Position numbers and translations under genes: made by a program. A stretch of DNA of 64,000 bases, from assembly GCF_905475395.1 (NCBI RefSeq), contig NC_058339.1:78396520-78460519 (forward strand), given 5' to 3'. This DNA is from Chrysoperla carnea. Lineage: Eukaryota; Arthropoda; Insecta; Neuroptera; Chrysopidae. Each line of letters starts with the position of its first letter. Position 1 is the stretch's first letter. The notes beneath the pieces are model-generated. The model made no database searches and was not told where the DNA came from. It saw only the letters and a list, made by a program, of their open reading frames with translations. Positions 14,001 to 26,350 of the stretch are shown in pieces.

Positions 14001-14810
14001 ACGCTAGGAACTATAAAAAAGAAGGAAGACTTACAGTTTTCAAGATGCGAGTATGACAAGCTAATTGATTTTTCAACGAGTCATTTTTGCTGTTACTGTT
14101 ATTAAATTCAATTTATCAATAATAAAGTAAAATTAATCAATTTACATTGATGTAAATTTAATATAAATTAGAGTAAATAATAATTATATTTAAATTGGGG
14201 TTAATAAACTTATTAATTTATAAAAACAATATATAGACTATTTCTATAATAATAATATTACTTATATTAAGTGTGTGACAAACTGGCTGAGTTACTAAAA
14301 ACTATAACTTAACTATGACAAATAGAATGATGACAATTAATAGAGGTCAGTAAAACATTTTACTTAATTAATAATATGCAGTCACAAATTTAATCTTAAG
14401 TCATTTTTATATTATGTATTAAATATATAAATATCAACCATTACCATTGACTAAATGGCCTTTTAGTCAAATAGTACTTTATTATGATTTATACATAGTG
14501 TTTGCTGAAAATTAAATTTTTATTATACATCATCTCACTTATATCACTTGTTTCGTTGGGGATGCCTTTATTCAATATTGCTAGAATTTTTGATATGTAA
14601 TTAATACGTAACTGATACGTATAACATAATTTTTTTGAAAAATTTCGAATAATTTTCATGTAATCAATCATAAAAAATCGGAATTTTAACATATTTTGAA
14701 TAGCAGAATGTTGAATGCACGCATACAAAAAACTGTTACTTTTGTAAATTAAATCTCGTACATTACGTTAATAATATTATGCATAACCGTTTGCTTTTTT
14801 ACGACATATA

Positions 14811-14869
14811 AGTGAAGAAAGATAGTCACTCTTACACACAAAGTTTTAAGAGTATCTTTCCTCTCACTT
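14811..14869. repeat. Short imperfect hairpin
   Basis: AAGTGAAGAAAGATA near 14811 pairs with a complementary block ending at about 14869, around a loop rich in CACA. No function is evident. Confidence 0.5.
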
Positions 14870-14940
14870 CCACAGTATGATGCAAAGTATAAATTGAAAA
14901 TATTTACAATGTACCTGTATACATTCTATATAATGTTTCT

Positions 14941-15352
14941 AAGCTAATTTGCACCTGCACAAGTAAACATTGATTTTTACGAAAAAGTGTTTCATACAAA
15001 AGTTGTATATTTTTTTATAAGGACCATTTTTGTACATTTAAACTTTTGTTCTATCTCTAACGGTTGGGTCCTACGGATCCAAGACCCAATTGCCCTATGT
15101 TGCTCATTTACGAACTCGACCTCATCATTGATGTGCTGAGCACGCTATAAAAATTTCAGCTTGATATCTCTTTTCGATTTTGAGTTATCGTGTCGACAGA
15201 CGGACGGATGGACTGAGGGAAAACCGAAACTAATTAGGTGATTTTATGAACACCTATACCAAACTTTGTTCGTAACATCAATATGTTTAAGCGTTACAAA
15301 CTTGGAACTTAACTAAGTATACCTTAATATATTTCATATATACATGGTATAA
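14941..15352 (+). repeat. Dispersed repeat family A, 5'-truncated copy
   Basis: The copy starts inside the family unit (GCTAATTTGCACC) and runs through the TTACGAACTCGACCTCA block, the GACAGACGGACGGATGGAC run and the AACTTGGAACTTAAC block. It ends at TACATGGTAT. The leading ACAAGTGAAAAC segment seen in other copies is missing. Confidence 0.75.
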
Positions 15353-17176
15353 TAATCTAACGAAGAGTTTTGTAAATATCTTAACTCAAAGGATACAAAA
15401 TTCACCATAATTTTCGTCCGCTAAGACGGACAGAGCGAAAGACGATTATTTATCATTTTTAGTAATCCGATAATTACATAAATCCGACTATTAGTGACAT
15501 TAATCTGACTATTATTATTAATTTGCAGATAAAAAATTTTTATTCCTGTTAAAAAAATTAAGAGTTTACTGTAAAATGACATTATACTGTCTTATTCACC
15601 TTAAACTCTGCTTTAAATTTTTTCGCACTGATTTGTGAATACGAAAATTATATCCTTTCGGCAGTTTTGGTCTTGTTTAACGTTCAATTTAAGATTGTTG
15701 AGATTGTAGTCATTGTTGAAACTTTTAAGGCTACATATTTAAGGTGTGCTAAGGATGAACATGCATAAAAATAGGATCCATTTCAAGGTCTTGCAGGGCA
15801 TGATCATTATTTAAAAAGCTATGGAGAAGTAAAATTTTAATAGATTCATTAAACTTACACTGCGGCCGAGGCCATATGAATTATCGACAAAACACTCTAT
15901 ACACATATACAAGATGGAGAAGTACTGCAATGCCCTGCAACGTATCCTTAATTTTCAGCATGTTCAGCAGAAAGTTGTAGCAATGATCACAACTTCAAAT
16001 CTCTGTGAACGTTATTGCAAGATCGTTAATGTGTACACTAGACTGAATTTCCCGCAGACGAATCGAAATTGTATTTAATACGAATAATACGACAGGAAAA
16101 ATCAAGTACGATATGCACATCATACACCGAAATTTTCACTAACCAACGTGCTACTGCTATAGTATGAATTTTTGCGTAAACATAATGTATAAATACTATA
16201 TATTTTCGCTAACATTTTAAAGATGATGTCATTTTATATATAAAAAGTAATTATGTAGGCGATAAAAATTTCTGGCTACTTTTTTATACCATGTTCTTTA
16301 CAATTATTACACACAGTTAACTTGCTCCAGTTTTCAAAGATAAAACGAAACAAAGTGTGCATCATAAATTACTTTATCAAAAGCAATACTCCCAAAACAA
16401 TAAACAAAAACTTTCCAAATATTGTTTTAATGTTTTTAAAATATATTAATTGAATGAATATTTCTGACATTTGAATGTATACAAACAATGGAACATAATA
16501 TTTAAACGAAAATCATAATTAATTATACAATACAGATAACCCGTTGAAAATTTCATAGTACATGGGATCAAAAAAGAAATTTGGGACAATTTGTTTCGAT
16601 TTTTTGAAAAAAATCAATGTACATCGAAAAAGTATAATTTTTTTACGTCATTTTGAATATGTGGATGGAAAATTATAATTTTCTAGATCTCACAGTTTTC
16701 AAAATATTTTTAAACATCGAACGATCAAGGCAATATAATATAATTATCGATCATATCGAATAAAATGCATTAGTATCAATTTTGAACAGTCCCAAATGTT
16801 TAGGTAATATTATTATAATAATATAAATATGAAATAAATGTTAAACTTATTAAATATATTACACAATACGATTAAGTATTTATTATTACATCATTTTTGG
16901 TATTAAATCATAAATAAATTTGATAAACATTCAACCAAAATATATTTTAATGTTAGTAATACATGACTGATTTTGTTAAAGACATGGAATTTTTTGATGT
17001 CTATGATTTATTTAATCAGTAACCAAATTTTATTATTTAACAGTCAAAATCGACCACCAAATAGACACTATGCAAGTTTAAAACTTGTATGGACATGTGA
17101 GTAATAAAAAAAAGAAAGGAGCATGGGAGTAATGAAAAAAGAAAAAGTAAAAATTTATAGTTTTTCACAGGGTTCG

Positions 17177-17222
17177 AAAATATCCGATATTTATTATAAA
17201 TATCAAAATATCGGATATTTTT
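17177..17222. repeat. AT-rich palindrome at the left edge of the 316-bp array
   Basis: AAATATCCGATATTT pairs with AAAATATCGGATATTT across a short loop. It is followed by several further TATCCGATATA-type repeats to about 17260. Its position just before the array may be meaningful, for instance as a terminus of a carrier element. Confidence 0.6.
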
Positions 17223-17262
17223 TATATATATCCGATATATATCCGACATATATCAAAATTTT

Positions 17263-20200
17263 GATATTTAAATTCAAAAATTCGATTTTTTTAATAACAC
17301 AGGCAATTTTTATCCGATCTTATTGGAATTTTTTTTAAACCCACTAATTTTGGGTCATTCTTTTCAGCTGTGATGTCAGTTTGTCGCTAGCTATCACATA
17401 TGTGCCTAATTCCAGGACCACACCTCCCAAATTGGCCCAAATTTAGTAGGATTACATACTTGGTTTATCAAAATTGGATAAAATTTGGATGTGATAGATT
17501 AAAATTAAATTTTTTGGATTCTGATGACGTCATAAAGTTCAAAAATTCAACTTTTCTAATAACACAGGCAATTTTTATCCGATCTTATTGGAATTTTTTT
17601 TTAAACCCACTAATTTTGGGTCATTCTTTTCAGCTGTGATGTCAGTTTTTCGCTAACTATCACATATGTGCTTAATTCCGGGACCACACCTCCACAATTT
17701 TGAAAATTAATAGAACTAGATTAATTTTGACCATAAATTTGAAAAGTATAGCCCAAATTTAGTAGGATTACATGCTTGGTTTATCAAAATTGGATAAAAT
17801 TTGGATGTGATAGAGCAAAATTAAATTTTTTGGATTCTGATGACGTCATAAAGTTCAAAAATTCGACTTTTTTAATAACACAGGCAATTTTTATCCGATC
17901 TTATTGGAATTTTTTTTGAAACCCACTAATTTTTTGTCATTCTTTTCAGCTGTGATGTCAGTTTTTCGCTAGCTATCACATATATGCCTAATCCCAGGAC
18001 CACACCTCTACAATCTTGAAATCTAATAGAGCTAGATTCATTTTGACCATAAATTTGAAAAGTATAGCCCAAATTTAGTAGGATTACATGCTTGGTTTAT
18101 CAAAATTGGATAAAATTTGGATGTGATAGAGCAAAATTAAATTTTTTGGATTCTGATGACGTCATAAAGTTCAAAAATTCGACTTTTTTAATAACACAGG
18201 CAATTTTTATCCGATCTTATTGGAATTTTTTTTGAAACCCACTAATTTTGGGTCATTCTTTTCAGCTGTGATGTCAGTTTTTCGCTAGATATCACATATG
18301 TGCCTAATTCCAGGACCACACCTCCACAATCTTAAAACCTAATAGAACTAGATTAATTTTGACCATAAATTTAAAAAGTATGGCCCAAATTTAGTAGGAT
18401 TACATACTTGGTTTATCAAAATTGGATAAAATTTGGATGTGATAGAGCAAAATTAAATTTTTTGGATTCTGATGACGTCATAAAGTTCAAAAATTCGACT
18501 TTTTTAATAACACAGGCAATTTTTATCCGATCTTATTGGAATTTTTTTTGAAACCCACTAATTTTGGGTCATTCTTTTCAGCTGTGATGTCAGTTTTTCG
18601 CTAGCTATCACATATGTGCTTAATTCCGGGATCAGGTCTCCACATTCTTGAAATCTTATAGAGCTAGGGTAATTTTGATCATAAATGTGAAAAGTATGGC
18701 CCAAATTTAATAGGATTACATACTTGGTTTATCAAAATTGGATAAAATTTGGATGTGATAGAGCAAAATTAAATTTTTTGGATTCTGATGACGTCATAAA
18801 GTTCAAAAATTCGACTTTTTTAATAACACAGGCAATTTTTATCCGATCTTATTGGAATTTTTTTTGAAACCCACTAATTTTGGGTCATTCTTTTCAGCTG
18901 TGATGTCAGTTTTTCGCTAGCTATCACATGTATGCCTAATTCCAGGACCACACCTCCACAATCTTGAAACCTAATAGAGCTAAAATAATTATGACCATAA
19001 ATTTGAAAAGAATGGCCCAAATTTAGTAGGATTACATACTTGGTTTATCAAAATTGAATAAAATTTAAATGTGATAGAGCAAAATTAAATTTTTTGGATT
19101 CTGATGACGTCATAAAGTTCAAAAATTCGACTTTTTTAATAACACAGGCAATTTTTATCCGATCTTATTGGAATTTTTATTGAAACCCACTAATTTTGGG
19201 TCATTCTTTTCAGCTGTGATGTCAGTTTTTCGCTAGCTATCACATATATGCCTAATTCCAGGACCATACCTCAACAATCTTGAAACCTAATAGAGCTAGA
19301 TTAATTTTGACCATAAATTTGAAAAGTATGGCCCAAATTTAGTAGGATTTCATACTTGGTTTATCAAAATTGGTTAAATTTGGATGTGATAGAGCAAAAT
19401 TAAATTTTTTGGATTCTGATGACGTCATAAACTTCAAAAATTCGATTTTTTTGATAACACAGGCAATTGTTATCCGATCTTCTTGGAATTTTTTTTTAAA
19501 CCCACTAATTTTGGGTCATTCTTTTCAGCTGTGATGTCAGTTTTTCGATAGCTATCATATATATGCCTAATCTCAGGACCACACCTCCACAATCTTGAAA
19601 TCTAATAGAGCTAGATTCATTTTGACCATAAATTTGAAAAGTATGGCCCAAATTTAGTAGGATTACATGCTTGGTTTATCAAAATTGGATAAAATTTGGA
19701 TGTGATAGAGCAAAATTAAATTTTTTGGATTCTGATGACGTCATAAAGTTCAAAAATTCGACTTTTTTAATAACACAGGCAATTTTTATCCGATCTTATT
19801 GGAATTTTTTTTGAAACCCACTAATTTTGGGTCATTCTTTTCAGCTGTGATGTCAGTTTTTCGCTAGCTATCACATATGTGCCTAATTCCAGGACCACAC
19901 CTCCACAATTTTGAAAATTAATAGAACTAGAATAATTATGACCATAAATTTGAAAAGTATGGCCCAAATTTAGTAGGATTACATACTTGGTTTATCAAAA
20001 TTGAATAAAATTTAAATGTGATAGAGCAAAATTAAATTTTTTGGATTCTGATGACGTCATAAAGTTCAAAAATTCGACTTTTTTAATAACACAGGCAATT
20101 TTTATCCGTTCTTATTGGAATTTTTTTTGAAACCCACTAATTTTGGGTCATTCTTTTCAGCTGTGATGTCAATTTTTCGCTAGATATCACATATATGCCT

Positions 20201-20752
20201 AATTCCAGGACCACACCTCCACAATTTTGAAAATTAATAGAACTAAATTAATTTTGACCATAAATTTGAAAAGTATGGCCCAAATTTAGTAGGATTACAT
20301 ACTTGGTTTATCAAAATTGAATAAAATTTGGATGTGATAGAGCAAAATTAAATTTTTTGGATTCTGATGACGTCATAAAGTTCAAAAATTCGATTTTTTT
20401 AATAACACAGGCAATTTTTATTCGATCTTATTGGAACTTTTATTGAAACCCACTAATTTTGGGTCATTCTTTTCAGCTGTGATGTCAGTTTTTCGCTAGC
20501 TATCACATATATGCCTTATTCCAGGACCACACCTCCACAATCTTGAAACCTAACAGAGCTAGATTAATTTTGACCATAAATTTAAAAAGTATGGCCCAAA
20601 TTTAATAGGTTTACATACTTGGTTTATCAAAATTGGATAAAATTTGGACGTGATAGAGCAAAATTAAATTTTTTGGATTCTGATGACGTTATAAAGTTCA
20701 AAAATTCAATTTTTTTAATAACACAGGCAATTTTTATCCGATCTTATTGGAA
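17263..20752. repeat. Tandem array of about eleven 316-bp units (satellite)
   Basis: The marker GATGACGTCATAAAG occurs at 17523, 17839, 18155, 18471, 18787, 19103, 19418, 19734, 20050 and 20366, and in mutated form (GATGACGTTATAAAG) at 20682. Nine of the ten intervals are exactly 316 bp and one is 315 bp. The unit holds a conserved AACACAGGCAATTTTTATCC block, TTTTCAGCTGTGATGTCAG, TCCAGGACCACACCTCC and AAATTTAGTAGGATTACAT. The first unit has an internal deletion of about 50 bp near 17420. The last unit breaks off at about 20752 inside the CCGATCTTATTGGAA block. The open frames at 17123-17639 lie within repeat sequence and are not genes. Confidence 0.95.
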
Positions 20753-22324
20753 TTATTATAAGGACGTACCCAACTAAGTGGTGAAATTATTAAGTATGAA
20801 ATTCGTTAAGATATCTGTTTTAAATTTTCAAAGTGGATTTTGTTGGAACTTAGGAAAATAAGAATTAAAAGAAAATTTATTCGATATATACCATACTTCG
20901 TAATATTGATGCCTAAAGATTTATAGAAAATCAATTTTAAAAGAAAAAACACACAAATGCCATTCATTTCATCACTTTAAATGTATTTTATGAAAAAAAC
21001 GAGTCCCGCTTGTTATAATTTTCTTCATAGGAAAATATTTGTCATGTTTTTACCTAATGAATATTGGTTTTCCAAATTCATCCTAAGTTACCCTTGTGAC
21101 ATAATACAACATCCCTTTAAAAACACTCCAATATAGAATTTGTATGTTAAAAATGCAAACTTTAACAGCTTAATTCTATAAATTTAGTACCCTAAAAGGT
21201 ATTAAAAAATTACCTACTTATAAAGGGCTATAATAAGACTGTATAAACACGATTTTAAGATGACCCTAAGAAAATGTGATTTTTTGGTCCTCCAATGGGG
21301 AAGTTCTTAATTGATGATATTTTATAAACTGTAGTTTATCTAACATACACAAACTAAAATGAAACACGTACGAATTGTTTTTCAAAGATTATAAATTAAA
21401 TCAACGAGTTTTTCGAAGAATTTAACATTTTTCGAATCATGCCATCCATACAAGTCTTATAAATTAAACGAAAAAAAATTGTTTTATTTCTAATTAAAAT
21501 AATGCAAAATTTCCAAAATAAATTATTTATAATGTTATTACGGAAACTTTTCATAAGCGAATAGGAATTTTTTTCGTGGGTACTTAGTTTGTGCATGGAG
21601 AAAAAAATTTTTATTTGTTTATTTATTTATTACGTTTAATTAGCAAACAACAATTTTTACCTACTCATTATTTTAAAACAAATAAGTGGGTAATAACTTT
21701 GTAAATTTTGTTTCGGTTCATCAATCTTAGGATGTTGCACACTTATTTATTGCAAACTAATTAATGTTCTATACTTCTACAGTTTGACTCGTGTCTTAAT
21801 TATCAGCATATCATTATTGGTATCAGATTTAAAAATGACACTTTGTGACAAAACAAAAAATACAGTTCGACAAGTTATGGATTACCATTAGTGAAGGAAG
21901 CATCAATACTACCAATAAAATATCATGTGTGAACATCAATACTCCAAATAAAATATGGGTGTGAGCGGTTAAATAAATTTTCAGATTAATTTAAGCGAAA
22001 ATATTAAAGTGTAGGTAATAATAATCATGAAAGTGTTTAGGAAGAGTCTCAATTATATTGATTTCTACCCAATATATTAGTTATTTGGATTCAAACAGCT
22101 TAGAACAAAAATTTAGTAAAGGAGAAAAAATTAATTCGTATAAACATTCATGACAGTCATGTTTAAGAGACTATGCTTTAAAAAATAAAGGTAAAAAATT
22201 GAGCCGATTAAATGAAAATCATTCTCAAAGATAAATATTAAGAAAAAAAACTCCAAAATAAACCTTAAAGAGGAGCGAATGGTATCGTAAATCGTTTAGC
22301 GAAAGACCAATTATATCTTGCCAC
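20753..22324. other. Gene-free tract after the array
   Basis: Nothing recognised. The minus-strand frame at 21396-21596 shows no family likeness. Confidence 0.4.
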
Positions 22325-22725
22325 ACCAACAGGGCTAACTGACCAGCTAACTGAACTGACTGTCATAACTGTTATCTATATGCAATATACAAGCTGTATA
22401 ATAATTTTCAGCTTTGATAAATTCATTTATATACCACAAAAAAGAAATCAGAAATGAATCTTATTTATTTATTGTTCACAAATAAGGGCTGACTGACCAA
22501 CCCTATTTTAACGTTTAACTGACTGTCATATCTGTTATATATATGCAATATACAAGCTGTATAACAATTTTTAGCTTTAGTAAATTCATTTTAGTACCAC
22601 GCAAAGCTGCACCGTTTCGATAGCATATATCTGACCTCTGTTCTATCGTGCTTGACTGACCGAAGTATGTGTATGTACACAACGACTATAATTAATCCTC
22701 AAATTTCCAGCTTTAGTAAATTCAA
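22325..22725. repeat. Three degenerate local direct repeats
   Basis: Blocks at about 22340-22440 and 22495-22600 share AACTGACTGTCATA, ATGCAATATACAAGCTGTAT and TTAGCTTTAGTAAATTCATT-like stretches. A third, shorter copy near 22655-22725 keeps the CCAGCTTTAGTAAATTCA end. Spacing is about 160 bp. This looks like an old tandem duplication. Confidence 0.6.
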
Positions 22726-22793
22726 CGATTTTTCTTTGGCCTGGCTCTTAATCCATTATGAATGTTATCAGCTCTCTGTACTATATTAAATAA

Positions 22794-22989
22794 TAGTGGC
22801 GGATTTAAGGCAGCAGCAAAGGCGCAGTTGCCCACTGGGTCACCGAAATAGCGGGCCCCAATGGAAGGTTCCCACGAGGGAAAGTATAGTTCAGTAACGA
22901 AAACTAAAAAAAAAGTTTTTATTTATAGATTTTTAGGCCCTCCAAGGAAATTTTCCCCACTGCGCCTTTTTTCTAAAATCCACCACTGT
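22794..22989. mobile_element. hAT-like MITE, 196 bp, with 8-bp target duplication
   Basis: The left end TAGTGGCGGATTTA and the right end (complement CAGTGGTGGATTTT) are near-perfect terminal inverted repeats. The flanks are TTAAATAA (22786-22793) and TTAAATAG (22990-22997), an 8-bp target duplication with one mismatch. Eight-base duplications and CAGTGGCGG-type ends are typical of hAT elements. The interior carries CAACTGCGCC-like sequence in complementary sense at both ends and no transposase, so the element is non-autonomous. Confidence 0.75.
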
Positions 22990-24619
22990 TAAATAGCATG
23001 GGCTTTATGTTGAAATGAAGGCTATAACGCAGTAGTTTTTGTTTTTAAAGTTGAAATTTCCCACCGTCGCGGGCGGATAACTGCTAGTATTTTTATATGA
23101 ATGCGAATTTCATTGCAGGAAAGCGTTTTCTTTCCTCAATGGTTTCAAAATTTCAACCATCATTCAGCAAAATCTTCCAAAATTTTGTATACGTCCTTAA
23201 ATTTGAATTTAAGGACAAAAAATCACGTTTTCTTAGAATCATCTGTAAATCGTGTATATGCATTCTAATTAATGGCCTTTATAAGCAGGTTAATTTTTTA
23301 ATACCCCTTACGGTGTTAAATTTTTAGATTTGAACTGTTAGCGTTTTTAACATATAAATCATATATTGAGTGTTTTCAAAGGTGGATAATTATGCTTTAT
23401 TATGTAACAAGACTAATTTTCTTAAGATTGATTTGGAAAACTAATGTTCATTAGTTAAAAAAATGGCCAGCGTTTTTCCATAAAATACATTTCAAATAAT
23501 GAAATGAATGGCATTTGAGTTAAGAAAATAGGTAGGTTTTACTTCGAACTGATTTTCTCTAAATCTTTAGGCATAAATGTTACAAAACTGTGGTATATAT
23601 CGAAAAATTTTACTCTAAATTTCCATCTAATTTTTCTAATAGAATCCTCAAAATTGGAAACGTAAATCTCAAATATTTGCATACAATCATTTTTTTGGGA
23701 ACATCTTTAAGGTGCTTAATTTTTTACTACAACATCATTTTTTAAATATCTATTGTTTAATTTTTTTTCCAAAAAATAATTTGACTATTATTAATAGTGA
23801 TTACTTTTAAATATATAATAAATAGGTGACCATAATTTTTTTTAAAAACACCTGTAATCATAAATATGAATAATAATTTGTATAATAACGTTGGCCAAGC
23901 AGAAAACGTCAATAAATCATTATCACATTAGTAGGTAAGCGAGTAAATATTATAAAATAAACCGCCTACACGGATTGGATCATCTCTCATAAAGCATGTA
24001 TTAATTATTATTATTTTATTTATTTAAATAATACTTTTATAATAATCAACACAAGCATATATTATCTCAATTCAATACAAAATGAACTTGACATTGAACG
24101 TGGAGGCTTGCCTTTTTTTGTAAATTAAAAAAAAAATTAGATCCCTCACAAGGTAGCGGAAAAATTATTTTCTTCGAAATTCTTTGAAATTTCACACGTT
24201 TATATGGTTTTAACTTACTATGTTTTTTCATTTTTCCGCTAACAAAATTTAGGAATTTGTATTTTTTAAAAACATAGAATTGAAAAAACAAAAACAAAAA
24301 ATACGAATGGCGTTCGGCTCACTTTCCGGGCACTTCGACATAAAATACGACCTCAATTGACATAAACATTGGTAAATAGCTCTATATTAATTCTAATTTG
24401 ATTCTTCGCAGCTCAATTCGATTAACTTGTGGTAAAAGGGTAATATTATGGAAAAACACACCTATTATAACGGGAACCTATCACCAATATGATATACATA
24501 CTATCTTGGAGTATAATACAAACTTTCATTCACCTAGAGCATATATGTCATTGCTTACCTTCCGAGAAAACATTGTTTTTCAACGTTTCCAGGACTTTAA
24601 AAATCAACTATGGAATATC

Positions 24620-24970
24620 GAAGGTTAGGAAGAAAACTTCACGAGAGGGATTGACTTTTGTGACTGACTGGCTTCCAATGAAATAAATACGAATTACGTT
24701 CCTAAAAAATACTGTTAACTCTACGATTTTGTTCTTAGTGTAGCTACAAATAGGACAAAGCCAAGAAACCCTTGCAATATTCGAAGACTTTTCTTTGCCG
24801 TTTTTATATATAATAAAGACAAACAATGAAAGTACGACAATGCAACAACAACGACAACAGACAACGTGCGCAGCGGCATTTCTCTCGTCGCATGGCCCAA
24901 AACTGAGACGAAACCACGGGTACTTTCCGTTGCCGGACTATTAGGAAGCTTTGATTGGTAATCTTTGATC
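24620..24970 (-). promoter_or_regulatory. CpG-richer patch, candidate alternative promoter (speculative)
   Basis: Within a very AT-rich tract this patch is clearly richer in G, C and CpG (for example GTGCGCAGCG, CTCTCGTCGC, GCCGGACTA). Read on the minus strand it resembles a 5' leader, with a TCAGTT initiator-like motif and a GTTGTTGCATTGTCGT-like stretch. It could start an alternative transcript of the minus-strand gene whose coding exon is at 32583, but no clean donor was found. The small frames at 24398-24826 overlap each other and are probably chance. Confidence 0.25.
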
Positions 24971-25844
24971 GAAAATACCTCCGCTAATTTTGAGTTGAGT
25001 CAAGAGCCGCAAATGAAATAATATCTTCAAATTTTACAAGGATTATAATATCAAATTTATACACGGTGATCTTATGACACCCTGTATATTATTTATACTT
25101 GAAATTATAGAAAAGATGTGAATTTTTCAATGAATTTTTCATTGCGTTGGCCATGAAAACTACACACAAGGTCGTACTTTTCGCTTCATAAATTTTCAGT
25201 AATAAAAATGATTGATGAAAATTGTTAATAGTTAAATTTTAAACTGGATTTATGTGAGAAAATTGCCACTGTACCGTGTGGGTAGACCTAAGCCACCTAA
25301 TGTTTTTAAAAATCATCATACAACGTGAAAAAATAAATTATTTATTTAATAATATAATAGGCGTGAAATAAAAAAAATGAAAATATATCAACTTATGTCA
25401 TCAATTGTTCAAATCAATTTTTTTAAACCGATTGCATAAATTGTAAAATAAATGGGCGCACGTTCCCAAAATGTTTCCATCAGACAGCAATTAGTTGCTC
25501 CGCGATTGCAATATATTAAGAAATTTACAAAACTTGAAAAATGAGCAATTATAAATAACACATACCATGTTAAATTTTAAAGTTGATTTACCACATCTTT
25601 TATAATATAATTTTAAATATTTAACAAGTACAACATGGGAAGCGTGGCAAGCGTAGCAAAATATAACTTATAATTTTCTTTGCGTAGAAGAAATATCCAT
25701 ACCACCTTTATGCAAAACTGATATCTACAAGAATTATATGTTTAAAATAAGGCTTAAAGAAATTGATTGAAAAATTTAAAATTAGGTACAATAACAAGTG
25801 AAATTTACAAAATTTAAAAATTCCGGCAATTATTTCGGGTACGG

Positions 25845-26125
25845 AACCCTAAATTCGCACTTGAAACATACCTCTAAGAACTCTCTCCATAAACTTAACT
25901 TTTTCTTTCAAAATATTCTCCAAACTGAATTGAAAACCATCGCCTAATTTTTTGCTGTTCCGGGTACGGAACTTTAACTGCAACATAGCTAAGAACCCTC
26001 TCCATTAAATTACCTCTCAAAGGAGAGAAAAAAATCAAAATCGGTTCATGCGTTTAGGCAGTGCGATGCCACAAACAGGCAGACAGGCAGACGCACACAC
26101 ACACATAGCGGTCAAACTTATAAAA
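25845..26125 (+). repeat. Dispersed repeat family C (CGGGTACGGAAC type), copy 1
   Basis: The copy contains two internal direct copies of a CGGGTACGGAAC...CTAAGAAC...TCTCCAT segment. These are followed by AAAATCGGTTCATGCGTTTA, a GGCAGACAGGCAGACG run and GCGGTCAAACTTATAA. A related copy lies in reverse orientation at about 58040-58320. Such a CGGTTCA plus CAGACAGGCAGA tail is common in insect dispersed repeats. Confidence 0.65.
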
Positions 26126-26149
26126 TCCATTTTTTGGTTCGGTTTGGAT

Positions 26150-26350
26150 TTATAGTTGTAAGACGCTTGGAGAGTGGGAATTTCTTAGTTGAATAGATGA
26201 ACTATAACAGATAAGCCACGATACAAGTCACTTTTGCAATTTCATATAACACTTATAATACCTCTTACTTAGATGCATTGCTTAACGCATGTACTCGGTC
26301 ATACTCGTGATATTTATATGCCTAGATGTAAATCGAACATTCTGTATATT
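26150..26350 (-). repeat. Dispersed repeat family D, solo copy
   Basis: The reverse complement closely matches 38456-38645, including ATGCGTTAAGCAATGCATCT, GAGGTATTATAAGTGTTATA and TTCATCTATTCAACTAAGAA. It is the half-element counterpart of the foldback at 38456-38790. Confidence 0.75.

Noticed and set aside
17123-17639. Two plus-strand frames sharing the end IFLITQAIFIRSYWNFF
   Set aside because: The shared peptide is the translation of the 316-bp repeat, not evidence for a gene family.
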